Below are positions 1 to 44,173 of a DNA stretch of 64,000 nucleotides, piece after piece. How positions within the stretch are numbered: the stretch's first letter is position 1; every line of letters starts with the position of its first letter. The notes beneath the pieces are model-generated. The model did no database searches. It worked only from the letters and a program-made list of their open reading frames with translations, and had not been told where the DNA came from. This stretch comes from Engraulis encrasicolus (taxonomy: Eukaryota; Chordata; Actinopteri; Clupeiformes; Engraulidae): positions 52,376,434 through 52,440,433 of the forward strand of contig NC_085857.1 of assembly GCF_034702125.1 (NCBI RefSeq), read 5' to 3'. The translations under genes and the position numbers were made by a program.

Positions 1-654
1 GGATGAATAACAGCTGAGCAAATTTAGTGGGTGATAGACACCAACCCATGGTAACTCCAGGGGTGGGACATTGAAAACATGCATGTGACCAAAAAACAGC
101 CAGAAAGGATGGAAAAAGAGAGATAGACTGTGCCACCACCTACAGGATAACTCTGTTTTGGGGCTTGTTTATATTACCTTTACCATTTCTACCCACTATT
201 TGCTAAATTTGTATAACAGTAGTCAAATAGACTTGCAATGTTGCTTCCTAACTGGACAGGCTGATATCACAAAAGTGATCCACACTGATCATTGTGACAT
301 AAAAGAGACAATGCGTTTACCCCTTTGCGCAGAGCCTATGTTTTCACCTTATTGTCCTCAAAATTGTAATGACCAAGTCTTAATCTCTTATCTAAGGCTC
401 TCATATCAATGTTGTTATGATGTAGTTGAGTCATTCCAGCAAAGTCTGATTGGGTCTGAACTGATCATGGAATGTATATGGGCACATCTGTACAAAGAGG
501 CTATATTCCATGATCATTTCACATTACCGTATTTTTAAGCAATTTTGATTACTTTAACCCTCAATATAACCTAGAAATAAGATATTGCATTGTGTAAAAT
601 ATTGGCATACCACATAAGTAGCCATTTAAGTGCCCTTAGTTAACTTTCTACACT

Positions 655-1025
655 GAAACATCAAAAATAGGCATTTTAAACCATTTTCGTGACCTTTGAC
701 CTTAAGTAGGACTGACACTACACATTTTGCTGCTCACTTACAGTATGGCATGGTACATGAAATACCATTCAATAGCCCAGCATGAACATATTTCTATTCT
801 GCACTCCATAAAAGATGGGGAACCATGGAAAAATGGCAGAAAATAGGCATTTGAGACCATATTGATGACCTTTGACCTTGAATGTGACCTTGACATTTGA
901 CTTTTTTTTTCTCAACGTACACCTCCAGCATGGCATGCCACATGAAATGCCATTAGATGAATCAGCATGGACATATTTTTACTCTGTAAACTCATAAAAC
1001 TCATAAAACATTGGGAACTATAGAT
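655..1025. repeat. Two tandem copies of a ~180-bp repeat
   Basis: Two head-to-tail copies begin near 668 and 843. Both share AATAGGCATTT, then TGACCTTTGACCTT, then a TGGCATG..ACATGAAAT..CCATT block and an ACATATTT block. Each copy carries a perfect direct-repeat-1 nuclear-receptor half-site pair. The unit is probably a transposon-derived repeat in an intron of the transglutaminase gene. No coding sequence is recognisable in 1-1900. Confidence 0.6.
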
Positions 1026-1689
1026 AATTGGCACAAAAACAGGCGTTTTTTGGGGTTTAAAAGTAATTTCTGGGGTAGGGGGGGAGGTTTTCGGGCTTGA
1101 TTTTTAAAATGTTTACATCCATGTATTCCTAAGACATGGTAGCATTAGAAAATCTGGGCTAAAGTTGAATCTGAACATTTTCATCAAATAACACCCCTCC
1201 CTAATGTCAGCACACACACACACACACACACACGCAGACACACATGCACGTACACGTACACAAAGCACAGGAGAGTAGCGAGAGTGAGGAAAACACACAC
1301 ACAGACGCAGAGACAAAAGCATGCACACACACATTCTACTTCTTTATTTGGATCCAATCCAAACTTGGCTTAAAAGAGTCTCATACAGCACTAAAATAAT
1401 TTGTTCATGATAAAGGATAAAGATGGCACCTGTGTTTCCAGATGAACAGGCTCCCAATGATCCAAGATACTGAACAGAGTTCTGTGAATTGATTGACCCT
1501 TCTTTTTGATAGTCCACAGATCTGTAGATACACATTTTATGCGCATGGCCCAAACTGCAAAAAATTAGCACACTTACTTTGCAGAAGTAAATGGCGTTGT
1601 TAAGAGCAGTAAGCTTACACAGTGTTTGGTATTTTCATAACACCACTCCTTTTTCTATGTTATCGTCAGCAGTTACGGCGTGTGTCCAG

Positions 1690-1718
1690 ACGTGTTTTGT
1701 TGTGGTCCAGTCTCACTG
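1690..1718 (+). pseudogene. Truncated copy of transglutaminase exon 1929-2017
   Basis: The first 29 nt of the downstream exon are repeated here with 24 of 29 bases identical, including a CAG acceptor. The copy encodes [10 protein letters not shown] and then breaks off directly into a (GT)n tract. The exon is too short and has no proper donor, so it is read as a duplication remnant. Confidence 0.72.
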
Positions 1719-1926
<208 letters not shown>

Positions 1927-1928
1927 AG

Positions 1929-10781
<8,853 letters not shown>

Positions 10782-10801
10782 CACAAACAAACATGCGAGC
10801 G

Positions 10802-10939
<138 letters not shown>

Positions 10940-11720
10940 CCTTTAGACCTGTAGCATAGGTCATCACGTTTGGTAGATAGAGATGCCACCTGCGTTAACT
11001 AGTCTCACCCCAAGTAGTCAATATCTGACTGCCTTTGACCAGACTGCTATTTTTGACATCTGAGATATGCCTTTGGAGTCAAAATATGACTTTGTCCTCA
11101 AAGGTGCCCCCTTGTGGCATCATAACGTCATTGAGGCTAGGCTTAGGAATAGGTTTTGGTTAAGTACATAGTCAACATGAGACATGGGAGGAATACCCAA
11201 GACGTCAAAAATTGCAGTCTAGTCAGAGGTAGTCTGAAATTGACTACTTGGGTTGAGACTGTGTTGGCCTTAAACATTAGCAGAGCACTTCAATATGCAT
11301 ACAGTAGTTTTGGTTTTCTTTCTTTCAATGTTTTTTTTTGTTTAGTAAATTGACCCATAGTTTTCATATATAAAGGAACAAAGAAAGAATGTGAAAATAA
11401 GTGAGTATAAACCTTCTGTCTTAGCTTTTCAGTTCCTCATGAATATATTTTCATTCTTAAGTCATATTTGTTAAGTTTCTTTTTAAACTGCGTAACATGA
11501 AATGTCAACCCCATCAGTCACCTTTTGAGCACCGACTTGGTATATTAGCTGACTCTACATTTAAAGCAACACTAAGTGAGTGTCCTCTTTTAGTTGCTCC
11601 ACAGCCTGAAGGTGGAATTGCCACTCATGGAGAAATGTAGAGTGATGTCCTACTCCTCTCAACTTCCTTCACACTGTAACAGTAAACTCCCCTTTTGAGT
11701 ACAGACTTAGTTAAAAGGTA

Positions 11721-12000
11721 TGAGTAGAGTAGAGTAGAGTAGAGTAACTTTATTGATCCCCAGGGGGAAATTCAGGTATCCAGTAGCTTACATAAATACA
11801 CAAATACACAAAAGCCCACATGGACATTTCAAGACAAAAATAAACACAGGAATAGTCATCAGGGTGGGGAAAATAAAATAAAATAATAGAGATAAATGTA
11901 GAAAAGGTAATTGTGCAAAAAGACATTCTGTGAGTTGGGATAGACCAAAGCAGAAAAAAACAAAAAAAAAACAAAAAAAAACCATACTCTGTCAGTTAAG
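11721..12000 (-). mobile_element. LINE 3' end fragment
   Basis: On the minus strand the sequence ends GGGGATCAATAAAGTTACTC followed by (TACTC)n. This is the usual 3' tail of a fish CR1/Rex-type LINE. Direct copies of a repeat beginning TACATTTAAAGCAA flank it near 11560 and 12090. No coding sequence remains. Confidence 0.6.
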
Positions 12001-13311
12001 GTAGACAACAAGTGTTGATGGATACATCTATGATATAGTATAGTATGTAGAAGTAGGCAGTGTACAGAGTATGATGGTAAATTAACTGACTACATTTAAA
12101 GCAAAACTGAGCAATTTTCTTCTTTTAGTCCCTCTACACACTACAATAAATGGAATTGCCACACACAAAGAGAGATTATAATCATCCTAAATTACCTTTT
12201 ATTGCTGTATTCTAGGGTATGCACAACTTTCACTACGTGGAATCTTTCATCTCTCACTACGTGAAAAGTTTCCCACCCAAACCAATTTTTATAAAACATC
12301 TACATAAGCCAATATACTGTATATCACAATGGGATATACCTGATCTAGTTAATGAAAAGAGAGAATAGATATGTATTTAAATTTGTTTTTGTAATGGGCC
12401 AGAATTTTTATATATATATGAATGACATGAATTTGTACTTAATGTGAATTAAAAAAAAGATAATAAAAAGAAATCTTTGTATGTCTATGTGTCTTTGCAT
12501 GTTGAATGATGAAAGATTTTTTAAAAGATCACCTATGGGTCGTTTCCACTGCATGTTTTTACCCGGTAGAGCTCAACTCAACTCAATTTTTTGCGATTCA
12601 ACTGGTGCTCAACTCAGCTCCACTCAGCTCAAAAGCCAGTTTGCTGTCTGAAGTGAGTTGAACAATGTGTTGTGACAACTCACTGATTGGTCAAGAGGCG
12701 TGACCTCGCACCCCATGTCTTCACACACGGACTTTATAAAAGGCACCATAATTGTTAACAAACTGTGGATGAAGGCAGAAACGGTTAAAGGTCAATTCGT
12801 CCATTCGCGTTTTAGCTGCAGTCATGTCGTCCACCATGCAGTCGTTTTCTCCAACAGAGTAGTCGTTTTTTCACACATTCCTAAGTCCACTTTTTCGTAT
12901 TATTGTATATTCGTTATTATGAAATCTAGATCAGCTATAGGGTATCAGTCTCCATGGGCATATATTTGGATAAATTAGTTTATTTAATAGGCTAACCAAC
13001 CGTGATGTTGAAATGTTTATTTAGAAAATAGTGATTTATAAATAAATAACATTATGGAGATAATGAAATAATAACAGTGGAGTCTCTGCCCGAGAGTGAC
13101 ACATGTTCCCCAATGTTTCACGGTTATTCACATCCTCATTGTCAACGAAAGTGGGACTGATTTAAAACGTGTAATCTGTCTTTGGAATGATCGCATCACA
13201 TGTATTCTAATTCGCCTTCTCTGTGCACACCAAAAAGCAATAATTTTGCTGCAGGAAAAAAGATCTGTCTGTTTTGACGGCTCAGCGTGTGAAGACACCC
13301 ATACCCATGTA

Positions 13312-13347
<36 letters not shown>
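12001..13347. other. Repeat-derived interval without recognised gene
   Basis: AT-rich sequence. A GTTTCCACTGCA-type MITE fragment lies at about 12540-12720 with CAACTCAACTCA repeats. A (CT)n run at 13315-13347 abuts the next element. No gene or RNA is recognised. Confidence 0.4.
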
Positions 13348-13349
<2 letters not shown>

Positions 13350-16300
13350 GTCATTCCACGCCAAATCTCCGAATCATCCCGCACGACCATCTCAGATTTG
13401 GCAGAAAAAAATCATGGAGGTTCACAAACGTCCCAATAGGAAAAGTGCAAAATTATAGCTCTCAACTCCTCATAGTTTTGTCATTAAAAATGTTTTTGTC
13501 AGGTACCCCCCTGACTCATTTGGACCAGACTTCTCAGAGAGCCCACTTTCAGAGTGTTGTATCTAAAAAACTACTTTAAATAGGTCCTTATGAATTTCAA
13601 GGGGTAACATTTGGAACATGTACTTGTGAAATGTGGATTTTCACACATCCTCTTGTCATTTACCACCGTTTTCTGGGGGCTTAAAGTTGCTTGAAAAATT
13701 CTCACCTTTGAGTTTGTGGACATCTTTGAAGGACTGTGGTAAGTGCAGTTTTAAAGACAGAGGTTTGATATGGACAATGTATGTTCCCAACCATTCTGTG
13801 CATGTTGTGTTGAAAGACTGATCTTCTGCGATTAACAATTTAGAAGATATAAAGTCTTTAAAATCGAAAAACTGAAACTTGGTGCCATCTTTGCCACGTT
13901 ATTTAAAAAAAATGTCACGACTCACCACCATATTAGCAACAGTTTTGGAAAGATTAGATGTCTGTTCTTAACATATCCAAAAACTGGGATGGTATTCTGC
14001 CTCATTTGGTCACAATGATTTTTTAAAAACCCACTGTTGTGTGACTTCCACTGCTCCTATGAAAACCTGATATTGGGGGGCAACTTTGCCATGCTATACC
14101 AAAACAATGACAGCAATCACCACAATGAACTGAACAGTTTTGGAAAGATAGGATGTCTGTTTGTAACATATCCAAAAACTGGGATGGTGTTCTGCATCAA
14201 TGTCTTGTAATGACTCTTGAAAAACCCTTTGCTGTTACATCAGCAGCTCCTGTGAAAATGACTAAGTCACATGAATTACCAGGGGCGGAGCTATAGGGGG
14301 ACAAGCAGGGCATTTGTCCAGGGCCTTCCTGAATTTGTGGTAGGGGCCATAATCATGACCTTTGCAGACTTTTGGGTGCCAATCTATTTGGCCTGCAAAT
14401 GTGAATGACAGGCAGTTTGACTTGGGAATTTTTGATACAAGAAATGTGACTTGAGTATTTTTGAAGCACACATTTTGAAGTAAGAATTGAGTGATTTATA
14501 TACCATTATTATTTTTCTTTTTCTTTTAGCTTTTAGGTAACTACATTCTTTGGTAACTAAATGTTTGTGAATTAAAGGTTATGGCCATGTGTTTAAACCT
14601 CAACACTGTAGGAGTTCACATTTTGCTATTATCCCGTGAAGTAAGTCTTGAATTGCTGTAGTGATAAATTAATTGAATCATTCTGATTGGTAAACCATTG
14701 TTAACACATTGTCTTGATACAGGAGGTTTGTCAAACTTTATTTCAGCATATGATTTTTTAAACAGATATCTTTCAGCTGTAAAGATATGTTGTTACATTT
14801 CAAATTCCCCATCACTTCTGCACCTTTGCTCTGTTAATAGCGATGCATATCAACTGATTCTACACACAGACCTTTGCCATGAACCAATACAATGCGCTAG
14901 GTTCCTCGGTCATGGTTAGGACTGGGGCGGGGCCAAGTTCTATGAACAGGTCACCTTTGTCATGGTTTTTTGGAGGGGGTGGGACACTTTTATTATCATG
15001 GAGAAGAGAAAAAAACAGTGATGATACAAAAGGAGGAGACTGTTCGTAAGGAGGTAACCTGACTAAACAGCTGTCCTGCCCCTCCAATCACCATGACTGA
15101 GCTACCCTGAGCATGGTGGTAGACCACTGCAATACTGACTGAATGCTTATCAAGGGTCAGCTCTGTCACAGAGTTAAGCAATGCAAGCATTAATGTTTGA
15201 TGTTCTACATTAACCCTGAAAAGTTTGCACAAATGGACATACATGTATACATAGAGTGAAACAGAAATCAAATGTAGAATAAATAATCACATGATTAAAG
15301 GTAATATCTCATAATCAATCCAAAATCATCCACAGCAGACCTCAGAACTGCATCAAAGTTGGTAAACAAGTTATTAAAGATTGTTGTGAATTGTAATTAA
15401 AAGCATTGAGATATGGTGATAGTCAGGATGTACTTGTTTCATGATCTACGGGGATGTTTCAGTGATTCAACATTTCATCACTTTATTCCGGTATTTGGTT
15501 TTCAGTGCCTAAAGATGAAATTTACACACATCTATAACCTTTGATTTACTGGAATGTAGTTACAGAAAAAGCTGAAAAAAACCTCTGTCAACAGCCACTT
15601 TTACTTTTTTGCCGTATTATATTGAGTGTTTTGAAAATGCTCAAGTCAAATATCTTGTATCAAAATTGTCTGACTCAAATTGCTCAAGTCATTCACAGTG
15701 GCGGAACAATTGCACATAGGGCCTCATGGCAAATACTGGTAGATAGAGCCCCCATGTAGCCTGCAAAGATCAGAGCAGGGGCCCCACCTCAATAGAGCAG
15801 CAAGCTGCAGATGTCACACAGCCGTTTTTACAAGTCCATTCTTAAAAAATGAGACAGAGCACCAGCCCAGTTTTTGGATATGTTAAAAACAGACATTGAG
15901 TCTTTCTAAAACTGTAAATGTCATAGTGGTGAGTTTTGTCATTTCTTTTGTATAACATGGCGAAGATGCCACTAATATCAATTTTTCATTGGAGCTATGG
16001 AAGTCACCCAACAGTGGGTTTTTGAAAAATCATTGTGACCAAATGAGGCAGAATACCATCACAGTTTTTGGATATGTTAAGAACAGACATCTAATCTTTC
16101 CAAAACTGTTGATAATATGGTGGTGAGTCGTGACATTTTTTTTAAATGACATGGCAAAGATGGCACCAAGTTTCAGTTTTTCCATTTTAAAGACTTCATA
16201 TCTTCTAAACTGTTCATCGCAGAAGATCAGTCTTTCAACACAACATGCACAGAATAGTTGGGAACATACATTGTCCCTATCAAACCTCTGTCTTTAAAAC

Positions 16301-16700
16301 TATGCTTACCACAGTCCTCCAAAGATGCCCACAAATTCAAAGGTGAGAATTTTTCAAGCAACTTTAAGCCCCCAGAAAACGGTGGTAAATGACAAGAGGA
16401 TGTGTGAAAATCCACATTTCACAAGTACATGTTCCAAATGTTACCCCTTGAAATTCATAAGGACCTACTTAAAGTAGTTTTTTAGATACAACACTCTGAA
16501 AGTGGGCTCTCTGAGAACTCTGTTCCAAACGAGTCAGGGGGGTACCTGACAAAAACATTTTTAATGACAAAACTATGAGGAGTTGAGAGCTATAATTTTG
16601 CACTTTTCCTATTGGGACGTTTGCGAACCTCCTTGATTTTTTTCTGCAAAATCTGAGATGGTAGTGCGGGATGATTCGGAGATTTGGCGTGGAATGACCC
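13348..16700. mobile_element. Foldback element A (long inverted repeats)
   Basis: The element starts GGGTCATTCCACGCCAAATC and ends with the exact inverse. The inverted arms extend about 850 bp on each side, to about 14210 and from about 15840. A unique centre contains GGAGGAGACTGTTCG and GGGGCGGGGCC modules. No open frame longer than about 70 residues exists, so it is non-autonomous. The left flank is (TC)n and the right flank TTTA, so no target duplication is seen. The right end lies within an L2-like LINE open frame. Confidence 0.88.
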
Positions 16701-17608
16701 TTTAGCAATATAACTGTGGGATTCTTTCTCCAAGGTGCTTTTTCACGTCCCACTGTTTTGATTTTTTCGGGGGCAATAACATCCATAATATGGGTCATCC
16801 TTGAATTAAAATTAACCATGAGATCATCTGCACTCTCTGAGGTTTGACTTTGGATATCTGAAAGTGCTTGCTGAAAGAGTGAGGCTGTCTCACAGTTGAT
16901 TATACGTTTTTTGACTGTAACAGATTCCCTTTGAACATGAGGGTACATAGAAACATCAGAAAAAATGCAGTAATGGTCAGAAAAGCCATAGTCTTTGACA
17001 CTAGCACAGGCATTAAGGCCTTTTGTTATTATTAGGTCTAAAGTGTGACCTTGGTTGTGTGTTGGTCCTGTTACATGCTGTGTGAGGCTAAAAATGTCAA
17101 TAAGACTTAAAAATTCCTTAGCATAGACATTCTCTAAGTCGTCCACGTGAAAATTAAAATCGCCTGCTATAAACAAGCTATCATAGTCCACACAAACATT
17201 CGACAACAGCTCACCAAATTCCTCTAAGAAGAGTGGTGCAGAAAGTCTTGGAGGTCTGTAAATAGTCAATAACAGTATGTCAGAAGAACATTTTAGAACT
17301 GCAGCTAAGTATTCAAAAGATGAAAATTCACCTAGTGATGTCTTTTGACATTGAAACAGTGCCTTGAAAATAATTGCTATCCCCCCTCCCTGTTTATTCT
17401 GCCTTTCTGTACTAATGAAATTAAAGTGTGACGGAGTTGCTTCTATAAGTGTGATAGAGCTAGTGGATTTTTCCAGCCATGTTTCAGTTAAAAATAAAAA
17501 ATCAAGGTTGTGGGTACAGATAAACTCATTGACAACAAAAGGCTTGTTCCTTAGAGATCTACTATTCTGTAAAGCTAATTTAGCATTGAGCATTGGAGGC
17601 ATTTCCAC
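16701..17608 (-). pseudogene. LINE endonuclease (APE) domain, truncated
   Basis: The frame encodes NSRSLRNKPFVVNEFI, FLTETWL, GGGIAIIF, TIYRPPR, IAGDFNFHVDD, GHTLDLIIT and FSDHYCIF in order. This is the full APE endonuclease motif series of CR1/L2-clade LINEs. The open frame then runs by chance into the inverted repeat of element A. The RT domain is absent, so the product would be non-functional for transposition. Confidence 0.85.
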
Positions 17609-18560
17609 TGTGGTAGTGAGTTTTTTTTTGGGACAAGTCTGAGATTTTCCATGCTTGCCGTCTTGGGGGAATGTATGCGTGTCCTCAAGAGACCTCGCTT
17701 TGTTGTTAGAACTGGAATAAGATTGTCCACGGGTCCCCTTATCTGCTTATTTTCAAAACCACTGTTACTATGTGGGTAGGGACCCAGTTGATATCAGACT
17801 GTGCTTTCAACAAGGTCATCCTCACTGATACTACTGTACTCCAGAGCACAGACAGGTGGTTGTGGGGCTTTGCCTTTTTTGGGTGCAGTCATGGATGGAA
17901 GTATCCTTTTAGATTTTGGGGTAGAATGAGGTTGACCTTGAGAAATATCCGCATAGGAGGCTTGGTAGGAATGTCTGGGGGTAGAAAAGGTAGATCTGGC
18001 ATAGGGGAGTAGTCTCGCCATAGTTGCTGGAAATCTCAGTCTGGGAGATGAAGATGGTGTTTCGTCGTTCCGGGAAGGTTGTGATTCCATTGGTGATTGC
18101 ATTTTGTCGCCGTTGCCAGGGCTTGCTGGTGGCTGCGTTTCGCCACATCTGGGGGGTGAGTTTGGTTTTGAGGAAACCACATTTCCTATTTCCTGTGTGG
18201 ACAGTCACTTTTTGGCAGACCTGGGAGGTGGAATTGGTGATGCCAATGGCATTTTGCCAGTCCGACAAGGAGGTGAACACTTGATCTCCGGCGAGCGGCT
18301 TGCTGCCAGTTTCTGTGACAGATCTTCCAGCTGTTCCGAAAGCTGGTTCAGTTTGTGGCGAGTTCTGTGTGTTCCGTTGTTTTCCACTTGAGCAGAGAGG
18401 GACTTGGCTACGTCATCTGTGTGTGTGCTTTCGCCAGTCTGTGGCTCAGTTTGCACACTTACAGGCACAGAGGGCTTGTTGAAATGCCCCTGTGTCTGAG
18501 TGGATACAGATACAGGCTCAAGAAGGTAGATGTTCAGTTCTCTCATCAGACAGAATGTGA
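16701..18560 (-). mobile_element. L2-like LINE, 5' part
   Basis: A minus-strand non-LTR retrotransposon is represented by a degenerate ORF1-like region (about 17794-18546, in two frames) followed by an apurinic-type endonuclease domain. It stops abruptly at foldback element A. The reverse transcriptase is not found on the far side of A, so the 3' half is missing. It lies about 190 bp beyond the CARD exon stop codon. Confidence 0.78.
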
Positions 18561-18750
18561 CACCACATGTTTTTAATCATGTGGAAATTCTCCACATGCT
18601 GTGGGAATTCTACATCCCCAAATGAAGCACCTTATGAGAAGGTTCTCTCTTACAGGCCAATGTCATTATAATTATGACTAAAATAGCACAAATATACAGT
18701 ATGCTGAATCCCACATTTACAAATGTAGCCCATCCAAATAACCTCTTTTT

Positions 18751-41206
<22,456 letters not shown>

Positions 41207-41259
41207 CTGTGAAATATGTGAAATAGAAATGTGTAAATTGATTGGTTGGAACTGTCATT

Positions 41260-41875
41260 TGTAGGACTCAATTATAATAATAATGAAAAAAACAAGTTAA
41301 GGTGTATATACATGTATTTAATATACTGCATTTCAGTTGTGTTTGATGTGTCGATACGATAGCCATAACACCACAAATCCATGTTGAATATAACTTAATA
41401 ATGGAAAATAAACAAACAAAAAATATCCATACAATAGTGGCACTGGCTGTCGTTGCGCCGCCCTGACATGTGCTACTGCTGAAACGCCCCTGACCCACAT
41501 ATGAAATTGTGAAAGGTAGAGTGTCGAGGGGTCTTGAAATGGCACCAAAAATGCTCCAACAGGCAAAAATTGTGTCGACTGGGTTTTTATTTTTTTTCAC
41601 ACCAGCAGTGATTATTTACAAACGAGTGTCCCACACTGTATTCCCCAACAGTACTATGAACTAGAAAAGTTTACGCTGTAGTACTCAATATTGCAAAAAT
41701 GTCCAGATGACATACACATTTTAGGTGTTCTCAACAGGTTTTCAGGTACCAATAAATTAACTCTGGTTGGCATTGTGTTTTTAAGTACAACTGACATCCT
41801 AACACAATGTCTTTGAGTTTGTAAATTGGAACTCTATCTGGCATATGAGTGGTTAGATGTCTTGACATCAGCTGA
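41260..41875. other. Interval upstream of the GTPase array
   Basis: This interval is expected to contain or lead to the first exon of the minus-strand gene. No convincing exon, promoter or start is recognised, apart from an ATG at 41258 in frame with GTPase exon 1. Confidence 0.3.
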
Positions 41876-41878
41876 GGC

Positions 41879-42640
41879 GACCATGGAGTAGTGGTTAAAC
41901 AGCTGGTCCTCCACCTCAAAGGTTGCAAGTTCAATCCCCAACATGGAGATAACCTTACCTACTTCCATACTTCCTGGAACATGGTATGAAAATGTTCAGA
42001 TGGCCACCAGACCCATGACTCCAGCTTTAATTAGCAATATTTTTCACATTTAATTTCGAGCTAAATTAAAAAAAAGAAAAATGCTTAGGTAAAGCAAGAC
42101 AATGTTTGAGCTGCTGTGGTCTGGATAGGGCAATGGCCACAAGATCAGAGGATTGCAGGTTTGAATCCTGTATTACCAATGAAAAAAACACTCAAGTAGA
42201 TATTTATTGTTTATTTCTCGTGAAACTGTGAAAGTTACAAATTCTTTAAATCATGTCAATTGGAACTATATCTGACATATGAGACTATGGATGTCAGCAT
42301 GTTGTGCTTGGGCAGTCATGGACTAACAGTTAAGCAGTTGGCCTTGAAACATGATGGTTTCAAGTTCAATTCCCAGCACGGGATGTTAGTAAAAAAAAAA
42401 ACACATTTAAACATTATTGTTTTGGTATGATGTCAGTTGGCCGGATTTGAAGTGGAAAGTATGTGTGAAACACATTTGACTGTTAATTATGAGTAAGTCC
42501 AATACTTTCTAACAAACAGGGCTAACTTTCTACAAATACAAAACCTGCAGTTGAGTGGTGTAGGGGATAGTCCTCAGCATGTAGCCATATTGGCATGTCC
42601 TTATCTTGAGGTTGAGAGTTCGAATCCTAAGGCTCGGTCA
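41879..42640 (+). repeat. Cluster of four tRNA-like repeat heads
   Basis: Four segments near 41882, 42116, 42316 and 42548 each end in a recognisable RNA polymerase III B-box: AAGTTCAATCCCC, AGGTTTGAATCCTG, AAGTTCAATTCCC and GAGTTCGAATCCTA. An A-box-like GAGTAGTGG(TTAA) precedes at least the first and third. The first and third share ~60 bp of upstream sequence (TCTGACATATGAG), so the array has a ~430-bp higher-order period. They look like tRNA-derived SINE heads rather than functional tRNAs. Confidence 0.55.
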
Positions 42641-44173
42641 CTCACTTTTTTGGTTGTTTTAGTTGTTTTTTTGTTTACCAGCTTCTGCTTTGTGTAAAGA
42701 AGAACCCATTCATGTCAGAACCATAGAAACCCTATTTTATTAAAATGTAACATAAAATACAAACTTCTCTAAAAATGGTGAATCTGTCAATGGGGGATAG
42801 ATTTACTCAACACCATGTGACCATCAGACCACAACTGACAACTTGGCATGGAAAAATGTGTCTACCAACCTCACTTCAAGGTAAGAAAGACCCATAAAAG
42901 TGTGTTGGTGTGTATGTGTAGTAGTTTACTATGTTGCTGTGTGTGACATTAGGTGCTCTTGATGCTACACTGTGTGTATGTTTTGTTAGCAACTTAGCTT
43001 AGAATGTTAGCTACTGCTAGTTAGGCTAGCACTGTGTAGGCCTTTCATACAAATCTTTTTCTTGTATCATACATCTGCAGTGTATTTACAAGTGATGCGT
43101 TGCATTTTCATGATGACATATTGCACATTGAACTTCTGTATAAACCAGTGTAGCAATCATGCTGTAGGGGCCTAATTCAACAAGTCCTCATGAAAGCCTT
43201 AAACTTAGGCCTATTTATTCTCCACAGGCAGCCGATATGGGACCACCAGAACTGTATGATCCATCAGCTCTACTCAACAGGCTGTTAGGCTATATGGATC
43301 TCCTTCAGCCACCAACTCCTAATAAAAGATTCAGAAATGGACAACAAATAAATTACTAAATTGCCTAATGTGTTGAGGTTGATTCTTTGTAATATATTGA
43401 CTGTTGACTGTATAGACTGGGTCTAAATTTTAGAACAGATTGTTGTGTATTGTATGATTGTTGTGTTATTGTCTACTGTTTTTGTTTGTCAACCACATGG
43501 AACAAAAAAAAAAACCTTGATATAAAGCATTGTTCACGTTTGTGGAATTAAAGCTCATGTTATATTTGGTTTAAACAGAGGAGTGGTAGCCTAGTGCATT
43601 AGTGTAAACCAACCAATCATTGGGCTCTAAAATGGGAAAACATAAAACTTTTAATTTTGAAATCAAAAACTTAGAGCCAATATAGCTAAACAATGCTGTG
43701 CTTGTTTACTTAAAAATTTTAACTGTCTGCTAAGTACTAATTGCATTGATTTTTGCACCATTCTCGAAATATTTATGTCAATGGAGCATGTTAGATCTTT
43801 GAGTAGCAGCTACTAAAATATTCAAGATTTATTTTTTTCTCATAACATTTGTTTTCACATAACATGTCTGATTTCATGTAAGACTTACACAAACGTTTTA
43901 GTTTTCAACTCAAATCTTTTGTGTAAACCATTGTTTCTGTGCATTTTAGAGTTTGGAGTACATACTTGACTTGGGCTGCTAAAAACTAAAAATCTAATTA
44001 TGGAATTAAAGTTTTCAATCTTTTCAGTCATTTCAAAGTTTTTGATCATCTTCTTAAAGATTTTGTGTCCTGCATATGCATGCATGTATGTAGTATTTAC
44101 GTAAAACATTTGGTCACAAAACTAAAACTTTAACGGGAATAAGTTTCCACAAAAGTTTAGAGTTCGTGGAACA
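42641..44173. other. AT-rich interval without recognised gene
   Basis: There is no open frame above 75 residues and no known domain. Some inverted-repeat sequence occurs near 43580-44160. Nothing further can be assigned. Confidence 0.35.

Noticed and set aside
158..538. 126-codon open frame near the left edge
   Set aside because: It has no recognisable domain, no splice or homology support, and lies in repeat-like intronic sequence upstream of the transglutaminase exons.
12450..12475. Transglutaminase polyadenylation site at AATAAA-like words
   Set aside because: Several A-rich candidates exist between 10.9 and 12.5 kb in repeat sequence and none can be preferred without transcript data.
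16469..16700. C-terminal extension of the LINE endonuclease frame
   Set aside because: These residues are translated from the inverted repeat of foldback element A and also occur in the other copies, so they are a chance read-through.
41207..41258. ATG at 41258 as the certain start of the GTPase gene
   Set aside because: It reads through a good acceptor (tttcacag) whose phase matches all other array exons, so an upstream exon is equally likely. It is kept only as an alternative.
41879..42640. Functional tRNA genes
   Set aside because: B-boxes are clear, but acceptor stems and anticodon arms do not pair convincingly by eye and 3' sequences are irregular. They were recorded as tRNA-like repeats.
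42840..43370. Possible small two-exon gene (GGTAAG at about 42880, CAG before GCAGCCGATATGGG near 43230)
   Set aside because: No protein similarity is recognisable, coding length is very short, and splice-like words alone are weak evidence.
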